Assembly (NCBI RefSeq): GCF_005049045.1 | Contig: NZ_SUPK01000007.1 | Location: 124,001 to 188,000, forward strand | Direction of reading: 5' to 3' | Origin: Cohnella pontilimi | GTDB lineage: Bacteria; Bacillota; Bacilli; Paenibacillales; Paenibacillaceae | Length of the DNA: 64,000 nucleotides | Part shown: positions 51,710-61,117 of the stretch, piece by piece | How the letters are laid out: every line of letters starts with the position of its first letter | Numbering within the stretch: the stretch's first letter is position 1 | The notes under the pieces: generated by a model | What the model was told of the DNA's origin: nothing | Database searches by the model: none | The model's input: only the letters and a program-made list of their open reading frames with translations | Made by a program: the position numbers and the translations under genes

Positions 51710-53605
51710 ATGGACATATTCAGACGGATCTCCGAGTACCGAACCGAAAGCGAGAAGCTGAGCTGGACCGGTACTTTCCGGGATTATATCGATTTGCTGC
51801 GGCAGGACTCCACACCGGCAATGACGGCTCACGCCCGCGTTTATGACATGATCGTGTCGCAGGGAGTAGAGGAAAAAGGCGGCCATAAAAAATACAAGTT
51901 TTTCGAAAGTGAAATTTTCGGCTTGGACCGGACGATCGAGCGGCTGGTGGAAGAGTACTTTCACTCGGCGGCCCGGCGGCTCGATGTGCGCAAACGGATT
52001 CTGCTGCTCATGGGACCCGTCAGCGGCGGTAAATCCACCATCGTCACGCTGCTCAAAAAAGGGTTGGAAAGCTATTCCCGTATGCAGCGCGGAGCAGTAT
52101 ACGCCATCAAAGGATGTCCAATGCACGAGGAGCCCCTTCATCTGATTCCCAGCGAGCTGAGGTCGGATGTAGAGCGGGAACTCGGGGTCCGCATCGAAGG
52201 GAACTTGTGTCCTTCCTGTCAAATGCGGCTGAGAACGGAGTTCGAGGGCGACATCGAAAAAGTGCCGGTCGAGAGGGTGCTCATTTCCGAAGAGAACCGT
52301 ATCGGTATCGGTACGTTCAGCCCGTCCGATCCGAAATCGCAGGATATCGCCGACCTGACGGGCAGCATCGATTTCTCGACGATTACCGAGTACGGCTCGG
52401 AATCCGATCCACGCGCTTACCGGTTCGACGGGGAACTGAACAAAGCGAACCGCGGTCTCATGGAGTTCCAGGAGATGCTGAAATGCGACGAAAAGTTTTT
52501 GTGGAACCTGTTGTCTCTGACGCAGGAGGGCAACTTTAAAGCCGGGCGGTTTGCACTCATCAGCGCCGATGAATTGATCGTTGCGCACACGAACGAATCG
52601 GAGTACAAGGCCTTTATTTCGAATAAGAAAAACGAAGCGCTTCAATCCCGAATGATCGTGATGCCGATTCCGTACAATTTGAAAGTCACCGAAGAGGAAA
52701 AAATTTACACAAAGCTGATCGGACAATCCGATATGAGCCACGTTCACATCGCGCCGCATGCGCTTCGGGCCGCTTCGATCTTCTCCATTTTGACGCGTCT
52801 GAAGGAATCCAAAAAACAGGGCATGGACCTGGTCAAAAAAATGCGGATGTACGACGGCGAAGAGGTGGAGGGATATAAAGAAGCCGATTTGAAGGAGATG
52901 CAGAACGAGTACGCGGAGGAAGGGATGTCCGGCATCGATCCTCGCTACGTCATCAACCGGATATCGAGCGCGCTCATCAAGCACGATCTGCCCTGCATCA
53001 ATGCGCTGGATGTGCTGCGGGCGATGAAGGACGGACTCGATCAGCATCCTTCCATCACGAAGGAGGAGCGGGAGAAGTACCTCAACTTCATCTCGGTGGC
53101 GCGCAAGGAATACGACAATTTAGCCAAAAAGGAAGTGCAGAAAGCGTTCGTATACTCGTTCGAGGAGTCCGCGCGGACGCTGTTCGAGAACTATTTGGAT
53201 AACATCGAGGCGTACTGCAACTGGGCGAAAATGAAAGATCCGCTCACCGGTGAAGAGATGGATCCGGACGAGAGGCTGATGCGTTCCATCGAGGAGCAGA
53301 TCGGCGTATCCGAAAATGCAAAGAAAGCATTCCGCGAGGAGATTTTAATCCGCATTTCCGCCTTTTCGCGCAAAGGCCGCAAGTTCGATTACAGCACGCA
53401 TGAGCGCCTGCGGGAAGCGATCGAGAAAAAGCTGTTCACCGATTTGAAGGACATCGTGAAAATCACGACGTCCACCAAGACGCCGGACGAAAACCAGCTC
53501 AAGCGTATCAACGAAGTGACCAAACGCTTGATCGACGAGCATGGTTACTGCTCTGTCTGCTCCAACGAGCTGCTGCGTTATGTGGGAAGTTTGCTGAACC
53601 GGTAA
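51710..53605 (+). CDS. prkA: PrkA serine protein kinase/AAA+ protein
   Basis: The 631-residue product starts at ATG 51710 after GAGGAGGAAC. It has the PrkA N-terminal AAA+ domain with Walker A LLMGPVSGGKSTI and the C-terminal PrkA kinase-like region (about 380-625). In Bacillus PrkA is expressed from a sporulation promoter and affects sporulation. A spoVR-like gene lies about 2.6 kb downstream on the other strand; yhbH, the usual third partner, is not in between. Confidence 0.93.
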   Translation: MDIFRRISEYRTESEKLSWTGTFRDYIDLLRQDSTPAMTAHARVYDMIVSQGVEEKGGHKKYKFFESEIFGLDRTIERLVEEYFHSAARRLDVRKRILLLMGPVSGGKSTIVTLLKKGLESYSRMQRGAVYAIKGCPMHEEPLHLIPSELRSDVERELGVRIEGNLCPSCQMRLRTEFEGDIEKVPVERVLISEENRIGIGTFSPSDPKSQDIADLTGSIDFSTITEYGSESDPRAYRFDGELNKANRGLMEFQEMLKCDEKFLWNLLSLTQEGNFKAGRFALISADELIVAHTNESEYKAFISNKKNEALQSRMIVMPIPYNLKVTEEEKIYTKLIGQSDMSHVHIAPHALRAASIFSILTRLKESKKQGMDLVKKMRMYDGEEVEGYKEADLKEMQNEYAEEGMSGIDPRYVINRISSALIKHDLPCINALDVLRAMKDGLDQHPSITKEEREKYLNFISVARKEYDNLAKKEVQKAFVYSFEESARTLFENYLDNIEAYCNWAKMKDPLTGEEMDPDERLMRSIEEQIGVSENAKKAFREEILIRISAFSRKGRKFDYSTHERLREAIEKKLFTDLKDIVKITTSTKTPDENQLKRINEVTKRLIDEHGYCSVCSNELLRYVGSLLNR

Positions 53606-53613
53606 ATGTGATC

Positions 53614-53653
53614 GCCCCATCTCCGGGAAGGAACCGAGGAGATGGGGCTTTTA
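53614..53653 (+). terminator. prkA terminator
   Basis: GCCCCATCTCC pairs with GGAGATGGGGC, followed by TTTTATT. Confidence 0.9.
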
Positions 53654-53731
53654 TTGTCGAACTAGCAATTATTTCCCCGGAAATGATCACTTGCCGGCTT
53701 CAATCCGGAACAAAGCGAAAGCTCGATTTCG

Positions 53732-53760
53732 TTGACAGACCGGGTTTTGTCGGTCAGAAT
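53732..53760 (+). promoter_or_regulatory. MATE-gene promoter with embedded dyad
   Basis: TTGACA (53732-53737) and CAGAAT (53755-53760) have a 17-base spacer. Within it, TGACAGAC and GTCGGTCA form an inverted repeat (53733-53756; one mismatch), the position expected for a repressor operator. Confidence 0.6.
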
Positions 53761-53797
53761 GGGAGCATCTGAGAGAAAGAGAAGGAAGATGCGCAGC

Positions 53798-55147
53798 ATG
53801 CTCTTATTACGTGAGTGGAAAAAGATTCTTCTTCTGGCCCTTCCTTCGTTATTCGCGTTTACCACGCAAACGTTGACAGGTACAATCAACCTTATCATGG
53901 TCGGCGATCTGGGCGCACTTATCATCGCGGTCGTCGGCGTTTCGAACATCATCATGTACAACGTGTTTGCCGCGTTTTCCGGGATTGGCCACTCGATCAA
54001 TTACTTAGTGGCGCAAAATTACGGCTCGAACGAGATGCCCAAAGGCATTCAGCGCACCTACATGGCGCTGTTCGTCAGCTTGATCGTCGGATTGCTGATC
54101 GTGTCGTTCGGCTGGTCGGCCGGCGGGCTCGTGCTGCAGTGGATGGGCGGAAAACCGGATTTGGTGGCCGCGGGCTCGACGTATCTTGAGCTTCGGTTTT
54201 ATGCGATGGCCATCGGCATGATCAGCTTCGTCTTTCACGGTTTTTTCCGCGGCGTTGGCGATACCCGCACGTCCATGATCATCTCGATCCTTGCCAATGT
54301 AATCATGATCGTGCTCACTTATGCATTGACTTACGGGGAGCTTGGAATGCCCCGTCTCGGTCTGCCCGGAGCGGGGTACGCGATTATAATCGGGGAGGCG
54401 GTCGGATTAGCCGCTTGTATGGCGGTGTTCTGGGGCCCGATGCACCGAAGGTTCGCCACTCGTCAACGGCCGGCAACCGACTGGCGTGAACTCGCCTTGA
54501 TCGGCAAAGAAAGCGGAAAGCTCGGCATGATGGAGTTTTCCATGAGCATCTCGATGTATATCTTCACCTTATTCGTGATGCAGCTCGGCACCGTGCCGCT
54601 GGCCGCGAACGAAGTGGCGCTCAGTATCATGTCGTTCGGGTTCATGCCGGCGTTCGCTTTCGGGTCCACAGCGACGATTTTAGTCGGACAAGAGATCGGC
54701 CGCAAGCGGCCCTCGGATGCCCGCAGGGCCGGAACCCACACGGCGGTTCTGGGCAGCATCTTCCTTCTCCTTCTGGGTACTGCCGAGTTAATCTGGGCGC
54801 AAGATATTGCCGGGCTTTACACGAAAGACCGGGAAGTGGCGGAGTTGGCCGCTTTCCTTATTCAGGTGTCAGCCTATTTGCAAATCTTCGACGGGTTCTT
54901 TAATTTCTATGCCGGCGGTTTGCGCGGCATCGGGGATACCGCGTTCTTGATGAAGGCCTCCTTGGTGCTGAGCTGGCTCATGTTCGTTCCGCTGACGTAC
55001 TTGTTCGTGAACGTGCTGGACTTGGCCAGTATGGGGGCGTGGCTTGCGCTGTATTCCTTCCTGACCGCGCTCGGCTTAACCGTCATGATCCGTTATTACC
55101 GAACCGATTTCCACGAGGTGAAACTAAAAGAAGCATCCGCCGTGTAA
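53798..55147 (+). CDS. MATE-family multidrug/toxin exporter
   Basis: The 449-residue protein has about twelve membrane helices and the MATE repeats LIMVGDLG and FFRGVGDTRTSM/GLRGIGDTAFLM. MATE pumps use H+ or Na+ gradients to export drugs or metabolites. I chose ATG 53798, nine bases after AAGGAAG; ATG 53789 directly follows that site. Confidence 0.92.
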   Translation: MLLLREWKKILLLALPSLFAFTTQTLTGTINLIMVGDLGALIIAVVGVSNIIMYNVFAAFSGIGHSINYLVAQNYGSNEMPKGIQRTYMALFVSLIVGLLIVSFGWSAGGLVLQWMGGKPDLVAAGSTYLELRFYAMAIGMISFVFHGFFRGVGDTRTSMIISILANVIMIVLTYALTYGELGMPRLGLPGAGYAIIIGEAVGLAACMAVFWGPMHRRFATRQRPATDWRELALIGKESGKLGMMEFSMSISMYIFTLFVMQLGTVPLAANEVALSIMSFGFMPAFAFGSTATILVGQEIGRKRPSDARRAGTHTAVLGSIFLLLLGTAELIWAQDIAGLYTKDREVAELAAFLIQVSAYLQIFDGFFNFYAGGLRGIGDTAFLMKASLVLSWLMFVPLTYLFVNVLDLASMGAWLALYSFLTALGLTVMIRYYRTDFHEVKLKEASAV

Positions 55148-55162
55148 GAGGAACCTGTAAGC

Positions 55163-55198
55163 AAAAAGCCGTTCGCGATTTCGCGAACGGCTTTCTTC
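55163..55198. terminator. Bidirectional terminator
   Basis: AAAGCCGTTCGCGA pairs with TCGCGAACGGCTTT, between convergent genes. Confidence 0.9.
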
Positions 55199-55209
55199 GT
55201 TTCATCGGC

Positions 55210-56094
55210 TCACCCGTTGACGACATCCCCGCCGTTGACGTGGAGGGTCTGCCCGGTCACATAGGAGGAGTCTTGGCTGGCCAGATAGACGTAGGCGGGC
55301 GCCAGTTCATCCGGCTGCCCCGCCCGACCGAGCGGAGTATTCGAGCCGAACTCGGCCACCTTCTTCTCGTCGAACGTCGAAGGGATCAGCGGCGTCCAGA
55401 TCGGACCCGGCGCAACGGCATTGACCCTTATGCCTTGCTTGGCCAAATTGCCGGAAAGCGAACGAGTGAACGAAACGATCGCACCCTTCGTGGAGGAGTA
55501 ATCCAGCAATTGCGGACTTCCTTTATAGGCAGTAATAGAAGCGGTATTGATGATGGCAGAGCCGGAAGACAAATGCGGCATCGCTGCCTGAGTCAAATAA
55601 AACATGCCGAACACGTTGGTCCGGAACGTACGCTCCAGCTGCTCGGGCGTGATCTGCTCCAGCTTCTCCTGCGGATGCTGCTCCGCGGCGTTGTTGACTA
55701 GGATATCGAGCTTGCCCAATTCCCGTACCGCTTCCTCCACCGCCATCTTACAATGGCCTGGGTCGCCGATGTCTCCTCCCATCAGAAAACACCGGCGGCC
55801 CTCCGCTTCCACCTGCTTTTTCGTCTCTTGCGCGTCAACGTCCTCGTTCAAGTACAAAACGGCAACATCCGCGCCTTCTTTGGCGAAGGCGATGGCTACG
55901 GCGCGGCCGATACCGCTGTCGCCTCCGCTGATCAGCGCGACCTTCCCTTTCAGCTTGCCGCCCGGCCGGTAGGCGGGAGATTCCGCTTCGGGCTTCGGCG
56001 TCATCTCCGTCTCCAGCCCCGGCTGGCGGTTCTGATGCTGCGGCGGAAATGAATCCGGACGCTGCGGTGTCCCTTGATCTTGCGATGCGGTCAT
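55210..56094 (-). CDS. Short-chain dehydrogenase/reductase (YghA/YhdF type)
   Basis: The 294-residue SDR has a ~45-residue N-terminal tail (rich in P and Q, with QHQNRQPGLETEM), the cofactor motif SGGDSGIGRA, NNAAEQ, a catalytic serine in NTASITAYKG and YSSTK. This long-tailed subgroup includes stress-induced oxidoreductases. ATG 56094 follows AAGGAGTGGG. It is between prkA/MATE and spoVR. Confidence 0.9.
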   Translation of the reverse strand: MTASQDQGTPQRPDSFPPQHQNRQPGLETEMTPKPEAESPAYRPGGKLKGKVALISGGDSGIGRAVAIAFAKEGADVAVLYLNEDVDAQETKKQVEAEGRRCFLMGGDIGDPGHCKMAVEEAVRELGKLDILVNNAAEQHPQEKLEQITPEQLERTFRTNVFGMFYLTQAAMPHLSSGSAIINTASITAYKGSPQLLDYSSTKGAIVSFTRSLSGNLAKQGIRVNAVAPGPIWTPLIPSTFDEKKVAEFGSNTPLGRAGQPDELAPAYVYLASQDSSYVTGQTLHVNGGDVVNG

Positions 56095-56165
56095 GGCAAC
56101 CCACTCCTTCCTTTGCAACGATAGCGTCACATGTTCTAGAAGTAAGTTAACCAATCCGAACCGGT

Positions 56166-57566
56166 CTACGCATTTTTGCGGGATGTTTTTTTGCCGTCGC
56201 AGCTGAAGACGACAGGCTTGTCGTCCACGATCGTCTCCAAATGAACCGGTTTGCCCCACAACTGCACGATGTATGGGAGCGTCCGCTCGACGTATTTTAA
56301 ATCCAGCTCCACCCCTTCATAACGATGCATAACATAAAGTTCTCCCGTTCGCTGCCAATCTCCGTCCGTGACTTCGAGATAGGGGAAACCGCCGTTCACC
56401 CTGGAATAGATGAGCTGGTCGCGAATGCTTTCCCACGTTTTGTCGGTGATTTTCCACTCCGGCCCCTTTTTTTCAAATACATAGAGATCGAGTTCGTCCG
56501 TCAATTCCTTGGTTAAGTAGTTGCGGATAAAAGAAGGGTCGGAGTCCATTTCCCGCACGTCGAATATCCGCTCCCGGCCGAACCGCTTCTCGATATCCTC
56601 GAATATTTTCAGCCCCAAATAGTACGGGTTCAGCGAATGTCGAGAAGGCTGCACGACGGAGGAGTTGAGCTTCGCATACTCGATCGTCTCATCGCTGGTA
56701 AGCGGAAGCTCGCGCATAATACGTTGGTGCCAGATGGTGGCCCAGCCTTCGTTCATAATTTTCGTCTCGATCTGCGGCCAAAAATAGAGCATCTCCTCCC
56801 GAAGCATGCTCATGATGTCACGCTGCCAGTCTTCGAGAACAGGCGAAAATTGCTGCACGAACCAGACCAGGTCTTTCTCCGGCTGGGGAGGAAAGGAGAC
56901 GCGGACCCCCCGGTCCTCCATCCCGGCTCCGCCACTCTCTGCGGATTCGTCCAGATCCCACAAATCGTTGTACGGGGAAGCGGTTCGAGAAGAAGCGCTT
57001 TGCTCCTTGTTCGCTTTGCGCCACCATTCCATGGCCCGGTTTTTGTCTTGTCCGTAAGGCTTATGGAGAACGGGATCCACATGCTCCTGAATGGCCATCA
57101 CGGCATCCAGGAAGCGTTCCACTTGGTCCGTGCCATGCTCGATCTCATATTGCCGGATCCGTTCGGCCGTCGCGGACATGCTTTCCACCATGTTGCGGTT
57201 GGAGCGCGAGAAACGGATGTTGTTTTTGAAAAAATCGCAGTGCGCAAGCACGTGGGCGACGATCAGCTTGTTCTGCACCAGCGAGTTGCCGTCGAGAAGG
57301 AACGCATAGCAGGGATTGGAGTTGATCACCAGCTCGTAAATTTTGCTCAAGCCTAAGTCGTACTGCATTTTCATGCGATTAAACGTTTTTCCGAAGCTCC
57401 AGTGTGAAAATCGGGTTGGCATGCCGTAGGCGCCGAAAGTATAAATGATATCGGACGGACAAATTTCGTATCGCATCGGGTAAAATTCGAGACCGAACCC
57501 TTTGGCGATTTCGGTTATTTCTTCGATGGCGTATTCAAGAGCACGGTGTTCGTCGGAATGCTGCAT
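56166..57566 (-). CDS. spoVR: SpoVR-family protein
   Basis: The 466-residue protein has the SpoVR hallmarks [40 protein letters not shown] and [14 protein letters not shown]. SpoVR acts in cortex formation in Bacillus and travels with PrkA (YeaG) and YhbH (YeaH) genes in many bacteria. Here prkA is close but on the opposite strand. ATG 57566 follows AGGGGG. Confidence 0.93.
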   Translation of the reverse strand: MQHSDEHRALEYAIEEITEIAKGFGLEFYPMRYEICPSDIIYTFGAYGMPTRFSHWSFGKTFNRMKMQYDLGLSKIYELVINSNPCYAFLLDGNSLVQNKLIVAHVLAHCDFFKNNIRFSRSNRNMVESMSATAERIRQYEIEHGTDQVERFLDAVMAIQEHVDPVLHKPYGQDKNRAMEWWRKANKEQSASSRTASPYNDLWDLDESAESGGAGMEDRGVRVSFPPQPEKDLVWFVQQFSPVLEDWQRDIMSMLREEMLYFWPQIETKIMNEGWATIWHQRIMRELPLTSDETIEYAKLNSSVVQPSRHSLNPYYLGLKIFEDIEKRFGRERIFDVREMDSDPSFIRNYLTKELTDELDLYVFEKKGPEWKITDKTWESIRDQLIYSRVNGGFPYLEVTDGDWQRTGELYVMHRYEGVELDLKYVERTLPYIVQLWGKPVHLETIVDDKPVVFSCDGKKTSRKNA

Positions 57567-57782
57567 AAGCGGTCAAGCCCCCTGTCCCAAGCAGAGTTTT
57601 CACCAATCTATGTATATGCGAGGACTCGGCTTTGTGAACCGGCGGCGGAATGGCGCTGCAATCGTCGGGATAACCTAGTTGTTCGAAGAAATATGCGCCG
57701 AGCAGGTGCCGCTTATTGCAGTGCCGGGTTCACACGTGATACAACAAGGGGTATGAGATTCCGGAAGAGAGGGCTTGTGAAC

Positions 57783-60140
57783 ATGACAATATCCCCTCGG
57801 GAAGAGGAAGAGAAGCGGTTGACCGAGGTGCTGGACGTGGTCGAGCGCCGTCTGGACAAGGAACTGGAAGTGCTGGGCGAACGCCGCGGCGACGTGGTGG
57901 ACATTCGACGGGAATTTTGGGACGATGTGCGGATCAGCTTCGCAGACGCGACCGAAATGGGCGAAACGTGGACCAGCATCATGCAGCAGAAGGAGCTGCT
58001 GCTGGAGCGGGAACGTACCCACCGTCTCGCTTTCGAGTCCGTCGAACGGCTGGCCAAAATGCACGACAATCCGTATTTTGCGAGAATCGATTTTGCCGAA
58101 GAAGGCCGGGACACGGAAACGATCTATATCGGCCGGGCGTCGCTGGTGGGAGAAGACGGCGAGACGTTCTACGTCTACGATTGGCGCGCTCCGGTGTCCA
58201 GCCTGTTTTACGATCATGAGCCGGGCCCCGCCGCTTACGAGACGCCGGAGGGAGAAATTCGGGGCGAGCTGGAGCTGAAGCGGCAGTTCGTCATTCGCGC
58301 CGGGCGGCTGAAGCATGTGTTCGACACGGACGAAACGGTGGGCGACGATATTTTGCAGGCGGTGCTGTCCGAAAAGTCGGATACATCGATGAAGAGCATC
58401 GTGGCCACGATACAAAAGGAGCAAAACCGGATTATCCGGGACGAAAAACACCGGCTGCTGGTCGTTCAAGGCGCGGCGGGAAGCGGCAAAACATCAGCGG
58501 CGCTGCAACGGGTCGCTTATTTGCTGTACCGGTACCGGGATTCGCTCACGCCGGATCAGATCGTGCTCTTCTCGCCGAATCCGGTGTTCAAAGGGTACAT
58601 ATCCCGCGTGCTGCCGGAGCTCGGAGAAGCCAACATGCGGCAGATGACGTTCCGCGAGCTGATCGAGGCGCGGCTGGGCCGGCGGTTTCAGGTAGAGGAC
58701 TTGTTCTCGCAGACCGAGGTATTGAGCGCTTCCGAAGGAACGCCGGAGGGCGAAGCTCGTGAGCGGTCGGTGCGCTATAAAGGCTCAGATCACTTTTTCC
58801 AGACGGTGGAGCGTTATTTCAAACGGCTGGAGTCCGGCGGAGTCCGGTTTCGTCCGCTGCGGTTCCGAGGCGACACAATAGCGTCCGCGGACGAGATGGC
58901 GGCGAAGTTCTATTCCGTTCCGGCATCGGAAGGTTTCGGCTACCGTGCGGGACAGCTGCGCAAATGGCTTATCGAACGACTGGCCAGCTGGGTGGATGCG
59001 CAAATGGACGAATCCTGGGTCGAAGAGGCCGCCGAGCTGGCGGACGAGGAGGAGATTCAGCGGGCATACGTGGAGATTCGCCGGCGCGGCGGATTCCACG
59101 AGGACGCGTTCGACGACGAAGACCGGATGACCCAGCTTCTCATGCGCCGGGCGGCGGAATCGGCGGTCGAGCCGCTGCGCAAGGCGGTGAAAGCGTACCG
59201 CTTCCTGGATCCAGTTGCCACTTATCTGGAGCTATTCCGGAGCCGGTCGCTGTTCGCGTCCTGCTCGCCGGACGGCAAGCTGCCGGAAGGCTGGGAGTGG
59301 ATGGCGAGCCGGTTGGAGGAAACGCTGGACCGGAAAACGATCGATCATGAAGACGCGACGCCTCTAATGTACATCATGGAGGGACTGGAAGGATTCCGCA
59401 AAGTGGAAGGCGAGATCCGCCACTTATTCGTGGACGAAGCACAGGATTATTCTCCTTTCCAGGCCGCTTACTTAAGGCGGCGGTTTCCGCGCGCGCGGAT
59501 GACGGTGCTGGGCGATTTCAATCAGGCCATCTACGCGCAATCGCAGGAGACAGGCGGATTCGGCGGGTGGATCCGGCTCATGCCGGAGGAGGACACCGCC
59601 GTGTGGCGGCTTACGACCAGCTATCGCTCCACAAAGCAGATCGTCGAATTCAGCAAAAAGATTTTGCGTCCCGAAGAAGCTGCCGACATTCGTCCTTTCG
59701 AGCGGGAAGGCGAAGAGCCGAAGCTGGTGCTTGTCCGCGACGGAGCAAAATTGGCGGACTTGGTGTCCGTGGAGATCCGCCGGCTGCTCGATGTCGGTTA
59801 CGGGACGATCGGCGTCATCGCCAAATCGGCGAAAGAATGCGGCAATGCCGCCGCGCTGCTCAAGGAAAGGCTTCCGGACGAGGTGCCGATCACCTATGTG
59901 ACGGGCAGCTCGGCTCTGCTGCCGCGCGGCGTCTCGGTGCTGCCTTCGTATTTGGCTAAAGGCATCGAGTTCGACGCCGTGGTCGTCTGGGACGCTTCCG
60001 CCGCCCGGTATGGAGAAGATCGAGATCGCAAGCTGATGTATACCGTATGTACGCGGGCATTGCATGTCCTTCTCGTATATAGTCTCGGCGAGCCGTCGAA
60101 ATGGCTGCCGGATTCGCATTCGTTTGCCAATGTTCGATGA
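57783..60140 (+). CDS. helD: RNA polymerase recycling helicase HelD
   Basis: The 785-residue protein has the HelD N-terminal arm (about 1-120, long helices), UvrD-like SF1 motor halves with Walker A VVQGAAGSGKTSAA (about residues 228-241) and HLFVDEAQDYSPFQ, and a C-terminal TTSYRSTKQIVEF. HelD removes stalled RNA polymerase from DNA. ATG 57783 is nine bases after AGAGAGGG; GTG 57777 is also in frame. Confidence 0.92.
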   Translation: MTISPREEEEKRLTEVLDVVERRLDKELEVLGERRGDVVDIRREFWDDVRISFADATEMGETWTSIMQQKELLLERERTHRLAFESVERLAKMHDNPYFARIDFAEEGRDTETIYIGRASLVGEDGETFYVYDWRAPVSSLFYDHEPGPAAYETPEGEIRGELELKRQFVIRAGRLKHVFDTDETVGDDILQAVLSEKSDTSMKSIVATIQKEQNRIIRDEKHRLLVVQGAAGSGKTSAALQRVAYLLYRYRDSLTPDQIVLFSPNPVFKGYISRVLPELGEANMRQMTFRELIEARLGRRFQVEDLFSQTEVLSASEGTPEGEARERSVRYKGSDHFFQTVERYFKRLESGGVRFRPLRFRGDTIASADEMAAKFYSVPASEGFGYRAGQLRKWLIERLASWVDAQMDESWVEEAAELADEEEIQRAYVEIRRRGGFHEDAFDDEDRMTQLLMRRAAESAVEPLRKAVKAYRFLDPVATYLELFRSRSLFASCSPDGKLPEGWEWMASRLEETLDRKTIDHEDATPLMYIMEGLEGFRKVEGEIRHLFVDEAQDYSPFQAAYLRRRFPRARMTVLGDFNQAIYAQSQETGGFGGWIRLMPEEDTAVWRLTTSYRSTKQIVEFSKKILRPEEAADIRPFEREGEEPKLVLVRDGAKLADLVSVEIRRLLDVGYGTIGVIAKSAKECGNAAALLKERLPDEVPITYVTGSSALLPRGVSVLPSYLAKGIEFDAVVVWDASAARYGEDRDRKLMYTVCTRALHVLLVYSLGEPSKWLPDSHSFANVR

Positions 60141-60209
60141 CATCGAATCCTGACTGCCCCATATCCTTATAGTGATAGACAAAAATCACAGGGCAGAGGA
60201 TGATGGTCG

Positions 60210-60797
60210 ATGCTCGAGCGGAACGGCCGGGAGTTTCTTATCGTATACACAGGTCCTGACGGGTCGGGGCGCAAATCGGTGGCGGAAGCGGTCGGTCACA
60301 CGTTCGGGATGGCCAAAGTCATATCCTACGTCACAAGACCCGCCCGCTCAGGCGAAGTGGACGACCAGGACTGTCACTTCATTTCCATGGAGGCTTACCT
60401 GCAGATGGAATTGGAAGGACAATTTTTGGAAAGCGTTGAAATTGACGGGGATCGTTACGGCATCCGGCGTGCGGATGTGGAGAACAGCTTGCGGCGGTAC
60501 GGCGTCGTCTATTTGATTCTCAACCGTGAGGGAGCCGAGAGGATGAAAGAGCTGTACGGCGACAAAGCGATCCGGCTGTTCGTGTACGCCGACCGGAGGG
60601 TCGTGGAGGAGCGGCAGCGCAATCAAGCCACGGATGAAGCCGTCATCGCCCGCCGCCTGCGTCACTACGACCGCGAGATGGCCTATCGCTCGTCGTGTGA
60701 ACATGCTTTCGAAAACTTCGATTTAGGCGACACGGTTTTTCAAATTACGAATACGCTGGAAACGTATCTGCAGCGCGGGCTGGTGGATAAGGACTAG
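60210..60797 (+). CDS. Guanylate-kinase-like domain protein with an altered P-loop
   Basis: The 195-residue protein aligns with guanylate kinase (SYVTRPARSGEVDDQDCHFIS and YGIRRADVEN). Its P-loop reads GPDGSGRKSV, where the canonical lysine of G-x4-G-K-[ST] is arginine and the next residue lysine. This recalls the nucleotide-poor GK domains of scaffold proteins. Activity is therefore uncertain; it may bind a partner or GMP without being the housekeeping Gmk. Confidence 0.8.
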   Translation: MLERNGREFLIVYTGPDGSGRKSVAEAVGHTFGMAKVISYVTRPARSGEVDDQDCHFISMEAYLQMELEGQFLESVEIDGDRYGIRRADVENSLRRYGVVYLILNREGAERMKELYGDKAIRLFVYADRRVVEERQRNQATDEAVIARRLRHYDREMAYRSSCEHAFENFDLGDTVFQITNTLETYLQRGLVDKD

Positions 60798-60812
60798 CGC
60801 GTACGCCGAATG

Positions 60813-60841
60813 TTGACAGGTTGGTGCGCGCTGATTATAAT
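60813..60841 (+). promoter_or_regulatory. Consensus sigma-A promoter of the rsgA-like leader
   Basis: TTGACA (60813-60818) and TATAAT (60836-60841) are both perfect consensus, with a 17-base spacer. Confidence 0.9.
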
Positions 60842-60874
60842 TACCAGTATCTTAATGAAGGAGGCTGATGACAT

Positions 60875-60958
60875 ATGGTGAACTTCCATTCGATTGTCGA
60901 GTCGATCGTCGTCTGTTCGTTTGCAACATCTGCATCGGTCTCACGGGCTCGTATTTAA
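60875..60958 (+). CDS. 27-residue leader peptide
   Basis: ATG 60875 is nine to ten bases after AAGGAGG. The short product (MVNFHSIVESIVVCSFATSA followed by seven more residues) ends at TAA 60956-60958, only eight bases before a terminator stem. The placement fits an attenuation-type leader peptide, or a small RNA with an ORF. No family recognised. Confidence 0.55.
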   Translation: MVNFHSIVESIVVCSFATSASVSRARI

Positions 60959-60965
60959 TTCGACA

Positions 60966-61000
60966 GCCGCGGGTGACCGGTGGTCTCCCGCGGTTTTTTT
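60966..61000 (+). terminator. First leader terminator
   Basis: CCGCGGG pairs with CCCGCGG, followed by seven T residues, immediately after the leader peptide. Confidence 0.88.
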
Positions 61001-61037
61001 GTGCCCAAAGCGCCGATGAGGCGCGCAGTGCGCAAGG

Positions 61038-61068
61038 AAAGCCGCAGCATTTCTGCGGCTTTTTTTGT
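61038..61068 (+). terminator. Second leader terminator
   Basis: AAAGCCGCAG pairs with CTGCGGCTTT around CATTT, followed by a T run. It lies 50 bp before the rsgA-like start. Confidence 0.88.
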
Positions 61069-61117
61069 TGTCCGCCTAACCTGAATACCAAATTAATCGA
61101 CGAATAGGGGTTTTCGA

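Noticed and set aside
60868-61107. 79-codon plus-strand frame across the rsgA leader
   Set aside because: It spans two intrinsic terminators and lacks family features; the 27-codon ORF with a good ribosome-binding site is preferred.
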